Origin: Buttiauxella sp035271705
Lineage (GTDB): Bacteria > Pseudomonadota > Gammaproteobacteria > Enterobacterales > Enterobacteriaceae
Direction of reading: 5' to 3'
NCBI RefSeq assembly: GCF_035271705.1
Contig: NZ_DATERI010000171.1
Location: 1-13,358 of the forward strand
DNA: 13,358 nucleotides
Shown: piece after piece, positions 1 through 7,122 of the stretch
How positions within the stretch are numbered: the stretch's first letter is position 1
Layout of the letters: each line of letters starts with the position of its first letter
Notes under the pieces: generated by a model
Told to the model about the DNA's origin: nothing
Databases searched by the model: none
Seen by the model: only the letters and a program-made list of their open reading frames with translations
Position numbers and translations under genes: made by a program

Positions 1-44
1 CCGTAACGACAGAGAATTACACGTTACGACAGCAACAAATTTTT

Positions 45-271
<227 letters not shown>

Positions 272-392
272 TCGATGGATTTCGAGTTGCGGTAAGGCAG
301 CAACTGAGCGAATCCTTAGAAGCTTACTTAAGTAAGTGACTAAGGTGAACGAAGGCAGCTAACACAGCAGCAGCTTGAAAGACGAAGAATAT
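272..392. repeat. hairpin-rich intergenic element inside the tRNA operon
   Basis: About 120 bp separate the duplicated spacer from the third tRNA. They contain two inverted repeats. AGTTGC at 285-290 pairs with GCAACT at 300-305. A 32-bp imperfect hairpin spans 314-345, with outer arms CCTTAG and CTAAGG around the perfect 14-bp palindrome CTTACTTAAGTAAG (323-336). Related sequence, with TAAGTAAGTGACT and GAGCGAAGGCAGC-like cores and an AGCTTGAAG end, is familiar to me as a dispersed intergenic element of Enterobacteriaceae. I cannot name the family with certainty. No open reading frame or promoter is evident. Since it sits within a tRNA transcript, it would be transcribed and removed during processing. 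Confidence 0.55.
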
Positions 393-468
<76 letters not shown>

Positions 469-489
469 AATTCTTATCTCCAGTACAAA

Positions 490-498
490 TTATCCACA
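490..498 (+). promoter_or_regulatory. DnaA box, perfect TTATCCACA
   Basis: This is an exact match to the strongest DnaA box. It starts 22 bases after the last tRNA and overlaps the left arm of the possible tRNA terminator. Confidence 0.75.
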
Positions 499-526
499 AC
501 GCTAAGCAGCGTCGGTGGTGGTTTTT
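494..526 (+). terminator. possible weak terminator of the glyVXY operon
   Basis: ACGCT (499-503) pairs with AGCGT (508-512) around the loop AAGC. An outer CCAC (494-497) can pair with GTGG (515-518). A five-T run follows at 522-526. The stem is interrupted and three bases separate it from the T-run, so it is weaker than a classical terminator. Its left arm overlaps the first DnaA box. It is the only terminator candidate seen after the last tRNA. Confidence 0.35.
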
Positions 527-555
527 ACGCTCCTGATAAATTTCTGTAAACAGAC

Positions 556-564
556 TTATCCACA
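556..564 (+). promoter_or_regulatory. DnaA box, perfect TTATCCACA
   Basis: This is a second exact copy, in the same orientation as the box at 490 and 66 bp from it start to start. It lies upstream of the IHF consensus. Confidence 0.75.
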
Positions 565-620
565 GATCGATTCCATTCCCTTAGATCGCTAACTATTTCT
601 TGATTTTTACATGATTATTT

Positions 621-633
621 TAACGCATTGATT
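621..633 (-). promoter_or_regulatory. IHF binding site (perfect consensus)
   Basis: Read on the - strand this is AATCAATGCGTTA, which fits WATCARNNNNTTR at every defined position. The flank on the AATCAA side (about 634-660) is AT-rich, as at strong IHF sites. A 7-bp inverted repeat, ACATGAT (609-615) and ATCATGT (637-643), brackets the site. Two further near-matches with one mismatch lie at 526-538 and 593-605. Confidence 0.7.
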
Positions 634-716
634 TACATCATGTTTTAAATGTTCTGAAATGTTAACTCAGCCGCTTGACGTTTTTTTTTCATTGATAACA
701 CAAGGCGTTCTAATTT

Positions 717-725
717 TTATTCACA
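717..725 (+). promoter_or_regulatory. DnaA box TTATTCACA
   Basis: This matches the TTWTNCACA consensus. It lies 84 bp beyond the IHF site and just before the queG stop codon. A degenerate inverted copy with two mismatches follows at 729-737. Confidence 0.65.
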
Positions 726-738
726 TCCTGTGGACATG

Positions 739-1878
739 TCACGCATCACGTTTTAGCCCCTTTTCAATGACGCGAACCAGACGCTGTTTTTGCGGTAACT
801 GGACTTCCGTGGCATCCGCGCTTCGTCTGGTTAATTGTTGCGCAATCGCCCAGTCAATGTGTTCGTCCAGAAGTGGGTGCTCACCTTTTCGCTGCTGTAG
901 CGCTTCCAAAATCGCTTCATCCCATGGTGCATTGCCCATCGCCACAGCAATATTTCGCAGCCAACGTAAATGTCCAATCCGTCGAATCGCCGAACCTTCA
1001 GTCACGCGCAGGAAATATTCTTCAGTCCAGGTGAAAAGCTCGACCAGTTCCGGTGCATGCAACTTGCTACGCGGGCTAAAGTCGTCTTCCACCGTCAGTT
1101 GTGAAAAACGATTCCACGGGCAAATCAGCTGGCAATCGTCGCAGCCGTAAATCCTGTTTCCGATTAACGGCCTGAATTCTTCAGGAATAGCACCTTCAAG
1201 CTCAATGGTGAGATAAGAAATACAACGGCGGGCGTCGACAGTGTAGGGTTCGACTATCGCGCCTGTTGGGCAAATAGTCATGCAGGCCACGCAGCGCCCG
1301 CACTGTTCCTCGATAGCTTCATCAACAGGAAGAGGGATATCGACTAACAATTCACCCAGGAAAAAGAACGAACCTGCTTCTTGATTGAGGGTAAGTGAGT
1401 GCTTACCTGTCCAACCCAGACCGGCCTTTTCAGCCAGAGGGCGCTCAAGAAGCGGCGCTGAATCCACAAAAGGTCTAAAATTCAGCGTGGCACAGTGGGA
1501 CTGGATCATTTCGCCCAATTTTTTGAGACGGTTACGCAGCAGCTTGTGGTAATCGCGTCCCAGGGCATAACGGCTGATATAACCGATTTTGGGATTTTTG
1601 AGCGTCGATGCAAACGCGGCATTAGCTGGGAGATAGTTCATCCGCACGCTAATCACACGTAATGTCCCGGGGAGCAACTCGTGAGGCCGGGCGCGCATCA
1701 TGCCGTGACGAGCCATCCAGTCCATCTCGCCGTGGTATTGTTTATCCAGCCACATCTGGAGCGCGGGTTCACTGGTGGTGAGGTCGGTATCGGTAATCCC
1801 CACTTGCTGGAAGCCGAGGTCGATTCCCCACTTTTTGATATTTTGCGCTAATTGATTGAGATCGAGGGGCTGTGACAT
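739..1878 (-). CDS. queG: epoxyqueuosine reductase QueG
   Basis: QueG reduces epoxyqueuosine to queuosine at the wobble base of GUN-anticodon tRNAs, the last step of queuosine synthesis. It is a cytosolic cobalamin and iron-sulfur enzyme. The 379-residue length equals the E. coli protein. Two 4Fe-4S ferredoxin motifs are visible: Cys-193, 196, 199 and 203 in a CGRCVACMTICP stretch, and Cys-219, 246, 249 and 253 in RRC and GCDDCQLICP stretches. FVDSAPLLER (137-146) contains Asp-139, the probable proton donor by analogy with studied homologues. The C-terminus should form HEAT-like repeats that bind tRNA. An in-frame ATG lies 72 bases upstream, but MSQPLDLNQL matches the known family start. The gene is convergent with the tRNA operon and divergent from nnr. 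The two start codons share a CATG, so its promoter must lie within nnr. Confidence 0.96.
   Translation of the reverse strand: MSQPLDLNQLAQNIKKWGIDLGFQQVGITDTDLTTSEPALQMWLDKQYHGEMDWMARHGMMRARPHELLPGTLRVISVRMNYLPANAAFASTLKNPKIGYISRYALGRDYHKLLRNRLKKLGEMIQSHCATLNFRPFVDSAPLLERPLAEKAGLGWTGKHSLTLNQEAGSFFFLGELLVDIPLPVDEAIEEQCGRCVACMTICPTGAIVEPYTVDARRCISYLTIELEGAIPEEFRPLIGNRIYGCDDCQLICPWNRFSQLTVEDDFSPRSKLHAPELVELFTWTEEYFLRVTEGSAIRRIGHLRWLRNIAVAMGNAPWDEAILEALQQRKGEHPLLDEHIDWAIAQQLTRRSADATEVQLPQKQRLVRVIEKGLKRDA
1100..1108 (-). promoter_or_regulatory. DnaA box TTTTTCACA inside queG
   Basis: On the - strand this reads TTTTTCACA and fits TTWTNCACA. It is in the reverse orientation to the three intergenic boxes, within codons for the C-terminal part of QueG. 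It may extend the datA-like cluster, but a chance match is possible. Confidence 0.4.
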
Positions 1879-3403
1879 GACGGACCTGAGCCTAAAAATA
1901 ACCGCCAAAAGTATACCACATTCAGTCTGGTCAGCAGACTGGTTGCGCACCGCAGAAAAGCAGGCAGCAGATGACTTAGGGTTAACGATGTATGAACTGA
2001 TGCAGCGAGCAGGGGCGGCGGCGTTTAATTTAGCCCGTGAGCTTTATCCACAAAGCCAGCACTGGCTGGTGGTGTGCGGGCATGGGAACAACGGTGGTGA
2101 TGGTTACGTGGTCGCTCGCCTCGCCCAGGCTGCTGGGATCCGCGTGACATTGCTGGCGCTAGAAAGTGATAAAGCGTTGCCTGAAGAAGCTGCCACTGCG
2201 CGTGAAGCCTGGCTGAATGCCGCAGGTGTCATACATGCACCGGAACATCTTTGGCCTGATGACATCGACCTGGTGATTGATGGCGTGATGGGAATCGGTC
2301 TGAATAGTGCACCGCGCGAGGCTGCCGCACAGATTATCGAAAAATGTAATCAGCACTCAGCCCCGGTCATTGCTCTTGATATTCCTTCTGGCTTGCTCGC
2401 GGAAACAGGGGCAACGCCAGGTGCGGTGATACACGCCAGCCATACCCTCACGTTTATTGCCCTCAAACCCGGTTTACTGACTGGGAAAGCGCGGGATGTG
2501 GTGGGAGAACTGCATTTCCATGCGCTCGGCCTTGAGGCGTGGTTGAGTGGACAAACGGCACCCATTTCTCGCGTGGATAGCGCGCAATTATCCGGCTGGC
2601 TGCGCCCGAGGAAACCGACATCGCACAAAGGCAGTAACGGGCGTCTGGTGATTATTGGTGGCGACCACGGAACGGCGGGGGCGATTCGCATGACGGGGGA
2701 GGCAGCATTGCGAGCAGGTGCGGGCCTTGTCAGAGTGTTGACTCGCCCTGAGAATATCGCCCCTTTGTTGACTGCACGTCCTGAATTAATGGTTCAGGAA
2801 CTGACACCACATTCACTGGATGAATGTCTTGAATGGGCAGATGTCGTGGTCATTGGCCCAGGTTTAGGGCAGCAAGAATGGGGGAAAAAAGCCCTGGAAA
2901 AAGTAGAGAACAGCCGCAAACCGATGCTCTGGGATGCCGATGCGTTGAACCTTCTGGCAATCAATCCCGATAAACGTCAGAATCGCGTGATTACGCCGCA
3001 TCCTGGCGAGGCTGCCCGGCTATTAAATTGCTCAGTTTCACAAATTGAGAGTGACCGCTTACTTTCTGCTGACCGCCTGGTAAAACGATACGGCGGAATT
3101 GTGGTCTTAAAAGGTGCCGGTACGGTTGTTGCCAGCCAAAATGGTGAATGCGCAATTATTGATGTGGGCAATGCTGGAATGGGCAGTGGTGGAATGGGGG
3201 ATGTGCTGTCCGGAATCATCGGAGCATTGCTGGCACAGAAGTTAGCCCCGTATGATGCTGCAAGCGCTGGATGTGTTGCTCATGGGGCAGCCGCCGACAT
3301 GTTAGCCCGCCGCTTCGGCACGCGTGGTATGTTAGCCACTGACTTATTAACGACGCTGTACCCTTTTGTTAACCCGGATTTGAATAGCAAAGAAAATGAT
3401 TAA
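1877..3403 (+). CDS. nnr: bifunctional NAD(P)HX epimerase/dehydratase
   Basis: Nnr repairs hydrated NADH and NADPH (NADHX, NADPHX). The N-terminal domain epimerises R and S forms. The C-terminal ribokinase-like domain dehydrates the S form using ADP. In this 508-residue protein the N-domain shows GHGNNGGDGYVVAR (68-81). The C-domain shows IGGDHGTAGA, VVIGPGLG, LWDADALNLLA, ITPHPGEAARLL and GSGGMGDVLSG, with Asp-442 the expected catalytic base. I chose the ATG at 1877 over one seven codons upstream. It matches the MTD start of the family, and GAGGGG (1864-1869) sits seven bases before it. The N-terminal tail (about residues 1-12) differs most from E. coli, where the protein is 515 residues. 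It starts the long co-directional operon and overlaps tsaE by 8 bp. Confidence 0.96.
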   Translation: MTDLSLKITAKSIPHSVWSADWLRTAEKQAADDLGLTMYELMQRAGAAAFNLARELYPQSQHWLVVCGHGNNGGDGYVVARLAQAAGIRVTLLALESDKALPEEAATAREAWLNAAGVIHAPEHLWPDDIDLVIDGVMGIGLNSAPREAAAQIIEKCNQHSAPVIALDIPSGLLAETGATPGAVIHASHTLTFIALKPGLLTGKARDVVGELHFHALGLEAWLSGQTAPISRVDSAQLSGWLRPRKPTSHKGSNGRLVIIGGDHGTAGAIRMTGEAALRAGAGLVRVLTRPENIAPLLTARPELMVQELTPHSLDECLEWADVVVIGPGLGQQEWGKKALEKVENSRKPMLWDADALNLLAINPDKRQNRVITPHPGEAARLLNCSVSQIESDRLLSADRLVKRYGGIVVLKGAGTVVASQNGECAIIDVGNAGMGSGGMGDVLSGIIGALLAQKLAPYDAASAGCVAHGAAADMLARRFGTRGMLATDLLTTLYPFVNPDLNSKEND

Positions 3404-3857
3404 TCGAGTTATCGCATTACCTGATGAAGCCGCGACCTTAGAACTGGGCGCGCGTATGGCTAAAGCCTGCTTTGGTGCTACCGTCATTCATCTGTATGGT
3501 GACCTTGGTGCGGGGAAAACCACATTTAGCCGCGGTTTTGTGCAGGCACTGGGTCATAAAGGAAACGTTAAAAGCCCAACATATACATTGGTGGAACCTT
3601 ACACCCTCGGTGATTTGATGGTGTATCACTTTGATCTTTACCGTCTTGCCTCTCCAGAAGAACTCGAGTTTATGGGAATCCGTGACTATTTCACCAATGA
3701 TGCAATCAGTCTGGTGGAGTGGCCGCAAAAAGGTCAGGGTGTGCTTCCAGAACCGGATGTCGAAATTCACCTAAGTTACCAGGCTGACGGACGCGAGGCG
3801 TGTCTGAAAGCAGTTTCCTCATCTGGTGAGTCGTTAATGGCTCGGTTTGCCAAATAG
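3396..3857 (+). CDS. tsaE: tRNA threonylcarbamoyladenosine ATPase TsaE
   Basis: TsaE is the ATPase subunit of the bacterial t6A machinery. With TsaB and TsaD it cycles the complex that adds threonylcarbamoyl to A37 of ANN-decoding tRNAs. It is an essential cytosolic protein in E. coli. All family motifs are present in 153 residues, the usual length: P-loop GDLGAGKTT (35-43, Lys-41 and Thr-42), switch-like SPTYTLVEPY (60-69), HFDLYR with Asp-80, and SLVEWP with Glu-108 and Trp-109. The start codon lies within the end of nnr (ATGATTAA, 8-bp overlap), which implies coupled translation. Only 13 bases separate its stop from the amiB start. Confidence 0.97.
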   Translation: MINRVIALPDEAATLELGARMAKACFGATVIHLYGDLGAGKTTFSRGFVQALGHKGNVKSPTYTLVEPYTLGDLMVYHFDLYRLASPEELEFMGIRDYFTNDAISLVEWPQKGQGVLPEPDVEIHLSYQADGREACLKAVSSSGESLMARFAK

Positions 3858-3870
3858 CAAGGATGACGGG

Positions 3871-5217
3871 ATGATCTATCGCGTAAAAAGTGGGTTGATG
3901 GCGTTGTGCATACTGGTGCTGACGGCACAAGCCAGCGCCGCAAATTTAGCAGATATTCAGGTATCAAACGGTAATTCTCAGGCCAGAATTACCTTTAGTT
4001 TTATTGGCGACCCTGAATATGCTTTTTCGCAGGACGATAAGAAAAGCCTTGCCCTGGACATCAAACAAACTGGCGTTATCAAAGGTCTGCCGTTGCTTTT
4101 CAGTGGCAATAACCTGGTGAAAAGTATCCGCTCAGGGCAATCGAAAGATAGCAGTTCTTTACGCCTGGTCGTTGATCTTACACAGGCGGGTAAAACGCGT
4201 GCTGTGAAACAGCAAAATGGCGGGAATTACACGGTGGTGTTCACCATTAATGCCGATGCACCGCCACCGCCACCGCCACCGCCAGTTGTGGCCAAACGCG
4301 TTGAAGTACCCGTGATAGCACGTTCAACGGAACCCCCAAGAAATCCCTTTAGCTCGCAAAGCGTGACGGGCGCAATAAGTTCGAATACTGCGATGCATCC
4401 CGCACGTACAGAGCGTACGAAGCGCGTCAGCGCTCCATCTGATGCTTCTGATGCTGTTGTGGTAGCCATTGATGCAGGGCACGGCGGACAAGACCCAGGC
4501 GCGATTGGCCCTGGCGGCACCCAAGAGAAAAACGTCACAATCTCTATCGCGCGCAAACTGCGTTCATTGCTTAATGACGACCCGACATTTAAAGGCGTGC
4601 TGACCCGCGATGGAGACTATTTCATTTCGGTGATGGGGCGTTCAGATGTCGCACGTAAGCAGAACGCCAATATTCTGGTTTCGATTCATGCGGATGCCGC
4701 GCCTAATCGTGATGCAACGGGTGCTTCAGTCTGGGTACTGTCAAATCGCCGTGCGAATAGCGAAATGGCAGGCTGGCTTGAGCAGCACGAAAAACAATCC
4801 GAGCTACTTGGCGGTGCGGGCGACGTGCTGGCCAACAGCCAGTCTGACCCGTATCTCAGCCAGGCGGTTCTGGATTTGCAATTCGGCCATTCCCAGCGGG
4901 TTGGGTATGATGTGGCAAACAAAGTTCTGGAGCAGATGCAGCGGGTAGGCTCGTTACATAAACGTCGTCCTGAACACGCAAGCCTTGGGGTGTTACGTTC
5001 TCCTGACATTCCTTCCGTGCTGGTGGAAACTGGGTTTATTAGTAACAACTCGGAAGAGCGCCTGCTGGATAGCGATGATTATCAGCAAAAAATTGCCCAG
5101 GCTATTTATCAAGGGTTAAGGGATTATTTCCAGACGCATCCGTTACAATCTGCACCTGAATCTTCTCAGACTGCACGCTCAGGCGCGGGTATTGATCAGG
5201 TCGCGATTACTCAATAA
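3871..5217 (+). CDS. amiB: N-acetylmuramoyl-L-alanine amidase AmiB
   Basis: AmiB is a periplasmic zinc amidase that cleaves the peptide stem from septal peptidoglycan during daughter-cell separation. In E. coli it is activated by EnvC with FtsEX. This 448-residue protein has a signal peptide (1-23, likely cut after ASA), an AMIN domain for septal targeting (about 25-130), eight consecutive prolines (131-138), a variable linker to about 195, and an Amidase_3 domain. Expected zinc or catalytic residues are His-204 (DAGHGGQDPG), Glu-219 (GTQEKNVTI), His-273 (SIHADAAPN) and Glu-386 (VLVETGFIS). I chose the ATG at 3871 over an in-frame ATG 24 bases earlier. AAGGA (3859-3863) precedes it by seven bases and a normal signal peptide results. 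The linker differs strongly from E. coli and the catalytic domain is nearly identical. Confidence 0.97.
   Translation: MIYRVKSGLMALCILVLTAQASAANLADIQVSNGNSQARITFSFIGDPEYAFSQDDKKSLALDIKQTGVIKGLPLLFSGNNLVKSIRSGQSKDSSSLRLVVDLTQAGKTRAVKQQNGGNYTVVFTINADAPPPPPPPPVVAKRVEVPVIARSTEPPRNPFSSQSVTGAISSNTAMHPARTERTKRVSAPSDASDAVVVAIDAGHGGQDPGAIGPGGTQEKNVTISIARKLRSLLNDDPTFKGVLTRDGDYFISVMGRSDVARKQNANILVSIHADAAPNRDATGASVWVLSNRRANSEMAGWLEQHEKQSELLGGAGDVLANSQSDPYLSQAVLDLQFGHSQRVGYDVANKVLEQMQRVGSLHKRRPEHASLGVLRSPDIPSVLVETGFISNNSEERLLDSDDYQQKIAQAIYQGLRDYFQTHPLQSAPESSQTARSGAGIDQVAITQ
4261..4284 (+). repeat. (CCGCCA)4 tandem hexanucleotide in amiB
   Basis: Four perfect copies of a hexamer encode the eight-proline run between the AMIN and linker regions of AmiB. 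The alternation of CCG and CCA codons is exact, so the array could expand or contract in frame by slippage. Slippage by whole units would change only the number of prolines. Confidence 0.85.
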
Positions 5218-5226
5218 GGATATTTC

Positions 5227-7122
5227 ATGCCGATTCAGGTTTTGCCACCGCAACTTGCTAACCAGATTGCTGCTGGCGAAGTGGTAGAGCGCCCCGCGTC
5301 GGTGGTGAAAGAACTGGTTGAGAACAGCCTTGATGCGGGTGCTACGCGAATTGATATAGATATCGAACGCGGTGGTGCCAAGCTCATTCGCATCCGTGAC
5401 AATGGCTGTGGTATTAAAAAAGATGAGCTGGCGCTGGCGCTGGCTCGTCATGCCACCAGTAAAATCGCCACACTTGATGACCTTGAGGCCATTATTAGCC
5501 TCGGTTTTCGTGGTGAAGCGCTAGCGAGTATTAGCTCGGTCGCACGGCTGACGTTAACGTCACGTACCGCTGAACAAAGTGAGGCGTGGCAGGCCTACGC
5601 CGAAGGGCGTGAGCAAGATGTGACGGTGAAACCCGCCGCCCATCCTGTTGGAACCACGCTCGAAGTACTGGACTTGTTCTACAACACGCCTGCTCGGCGC
5701 AAATTTATGCGTACCGAGAAAACTGAATTCAACCACATTGATGAGATAGTCAGACGTATTGCGCTGGCGCGCTTTGATGTGTCGATTAATCTCACGCATA
5801 ACGGCAAAGTGATACGCCAGTACCGTGCAGTTGCGCAAGGCGCACCACGTGAGCGGCGCCTTGGGGCGATTTGCGGTACCGCGTTCCTCGAACAAGCATT
5901 GGCCATTGAATGGCAACATGGTGATTTGGCGTTGCGTGGCTGGGTAGCTGAACCGTCAGCGACCACGTCTGCACTGGCAGAAATCCAATATTGTTATGTG
6001 AATGGGCGCATGATGCGCGACCGTTTGATCAACCACGCAATTCGCCAGGCCTGTGAAGATAAGCTTGGAGCCGATCAACAACCGGCGTTTGTGCTATATC
6101 TTGAGATTGACCCACACCAGGTGGATGTGAATGTGCATCCGGCTAAACATGAAGTCCGTTTTCATCAGTCGCGACTGGTGCATGATTTTATCTACCAGGG
6201 TGTTCTGAGCGTCTTGCAACAACAAAGCGAAAATCGTCTACCACTGGAAGAAACAGCGGAAGATCCTCAACCACGCTGGCAGCCAGAAAACCGCGTGGCG
6301 TCGGGACGTAATCAATTTGCGACGCCCGCTCCTGCGTCAGCACATCGCGAAGCGCCATATCGTGAAACGTCACCTCGCAGTTCTGGGCCAAATATCGCTG
6401 GGGATAGCAGTAGTCGTGCGAATAAAAGTGCACCTTTGTGGCCCCATGCTGTGCCTGGATTCCAGAAGAAAGAAGGGACGTTGTACCGCGAATTGCTGAA
6501 TACGCCTGCGCCCGCGTCAGAAAATCGTGTTGCTGAGCCAGAAGCATATGAAGCGTTAGACGCACATGCGCAAAGTTTTGGCCGCGTGCTGACGGTTCTT
6601 GCGCCGGATGTCGCATTGTTGGAACGCGAAGGTAAATTGATGCTGCTTTCACTGAGCGTCGCTGAACGTTGGTTGAGAATGGCGCAACTCGTACCGGGCA
6701 GTGAAGGTGCCCGGGCTCAACCGTTGCTGATTCCTGTTCGGTTGAAAGTGACCAAGGAAGAGCAGGATGTTTTGGTGAAAAATCAGCCAGTTTTGCTGGA
6801 AATGGGCATCGAATTTATCGCTGAGTCGCGTCAGTTAACAATTCGCACAGTACCTTTACCTTTGCGTAAACAAAATTTACAAATCTTGATTCACGAACTG
6901 CCAGGATACTTGGCGCAACAGACAGAGGTTAACGCAACACAGATTGCTCAATGGTTTGCTCGTCAAATGGACGGCTTTCATGAACAATGGAACCAAGCGC
7001 AGGCTATTGCCCTGCTTGCTGATGTGGAGCGTCTTTGTCCGCAGCTGGTGAAATCACCACCTGGCGGTTTGTTACAACCTGTTGATCTACAATTGGCGAT
7101 GAACGCCCTGAAACATGACTGA
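5227..7122 (+). CDS. mutL: DNA mismatch repair protein MutL
   Basis: MutL links mismatch recognition by MutS to the MutH nick and UvrD unwinding in methyl-directed repair. The N-terminal GHKL ATPase has motif I with Glu-29 and Asn-33 (VKELVENSLDAG), motif II with Asp-58 (DNGCG) and motif III GFRGEAL (93-99). The transducer domain runs to about 330. A low-complexity linker (about 335-440) follows, then the C-terminal dimerisation domain to residue 631. The protein is about 16 residues longer than E. coli MutL, and the extra length seems to be in the linker. I see no DQHA(X)2E(X)4E endonuclease motif, as expected where MutH makes the cut. The ribosome site TAAGGA (5215-5220) overlaps the amiB stop codon. 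The 3' end overlaps miaA by 8 bp. Confidence 0.97.
   Translation: MPIQVLPPQLANQIAAGEVVERPASVVKELVENSLDAGATRIDIDIERGGAKLIRIRDNGCGIKKDELALALARHATSKIATLDDLEAIISLGFRGEALASISSVARLTLTSRTAEQSEAWQAYAEGREQDVTVKPAAHPVGTTLEVLDLFYNTPARRKFMRTEKTEFNHIDEIVRRIALARFDVSINLTHNGKVIRQYRAVAQGAPRERRLGAICGTAFLEQALAIEWQHGDLALRGWVAEPSATTSALAEIQYCYVNGRMMRDRLINHAIRQACEDKLGADQQPAFVLYLEIDPHQVDVNVHPAKHEVRFHQSRLVHDFIYQGVLSVLQQQSENRLPLEETAEDPQPRWQPENRVASGRNQFATPAPASAHREAPYRETSPRSSGPNIAGDSSSRANKSAPLWPHAVPGFQKKEGTLYRELLNTPAPASENRVAEPEAYEALDAHAQSFGRVLTVLAPDVALLEREGKLMLLSLSVAERWLRMAQLVPGSEGARAQPLLIPVRLKVTKEEQDVLVKNQPVLLEMGIEFIAESRQLTIRTVPLPLRKQNLQILIHELPGYLAQQTEVNATQIAQWFARQMDGFHEQWNQAQAIALLADVERLCPQLVKSPPGGLLQPVDLQLAMNALKHD

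Larger units (their letters stand above)
469..738. promoter_or_regulatory. datA: datA-like DnaA-ATP control locus
   Basis: This 270-bp AT-rich stretch between convergent glyY and queG has no gene. It contains three consensus DnaA boxes on the + strand (490-498, 556-564, 717-725), and a perfect IHF consensus at 621-633 lies between the second and third. A fourth box (1100-1108, reverse) is in the queG coding sequence. In E. coli the datA locus lies beside glyVXY. There IHF and clustered DnaA boxes promote hydrolysis of DnaA-bound ATP after initiation, and box-IHF-box spacing matters. Position and composition match, so I infer the orthologous locus. Its outer limits are not defined by sequence alone. 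Confidence 0.8.

Noticed and set aside
2..32. Near-direct repeat CGTAACGACAG / CGTTACGACAG before glyV
   Set aside because: Two 11-mers 20 bp apart with one mismatch are probably part of the tRNA leader. No known motif or promoter elements were recognised and the upstream context is missing.
681..689. Run of nine T residues as a terminator
   Set aside because: No stable hairpin precedes it on the + strand. On the - strand it is an A-run and cannot be the T-tract of a queG terminator.
659..1150. 163-codon + strand open frame opposite queG
   Set aside because: It is antisense to the conserved 3' end of queG, has no ribosome site, and its composition looks like a reverse-strand shadow.
1856..1876. 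Earlier ATG for nnr (seven codons upstream)
   Set aside because: The good ribosome site GAGGGG lies between the two ATGs and serves the one at 1877, and the family N-terminus begins MTD.
2044..2052. Perfect TTATCCACA DnaA box inside nnr
   Set aside because: It is an exact match but lies about 0.9 kb beyond the last clustered box, within coding sequence. No neighbouring box or IHF site was noticed, so I do not count it as part of the datA-like region.
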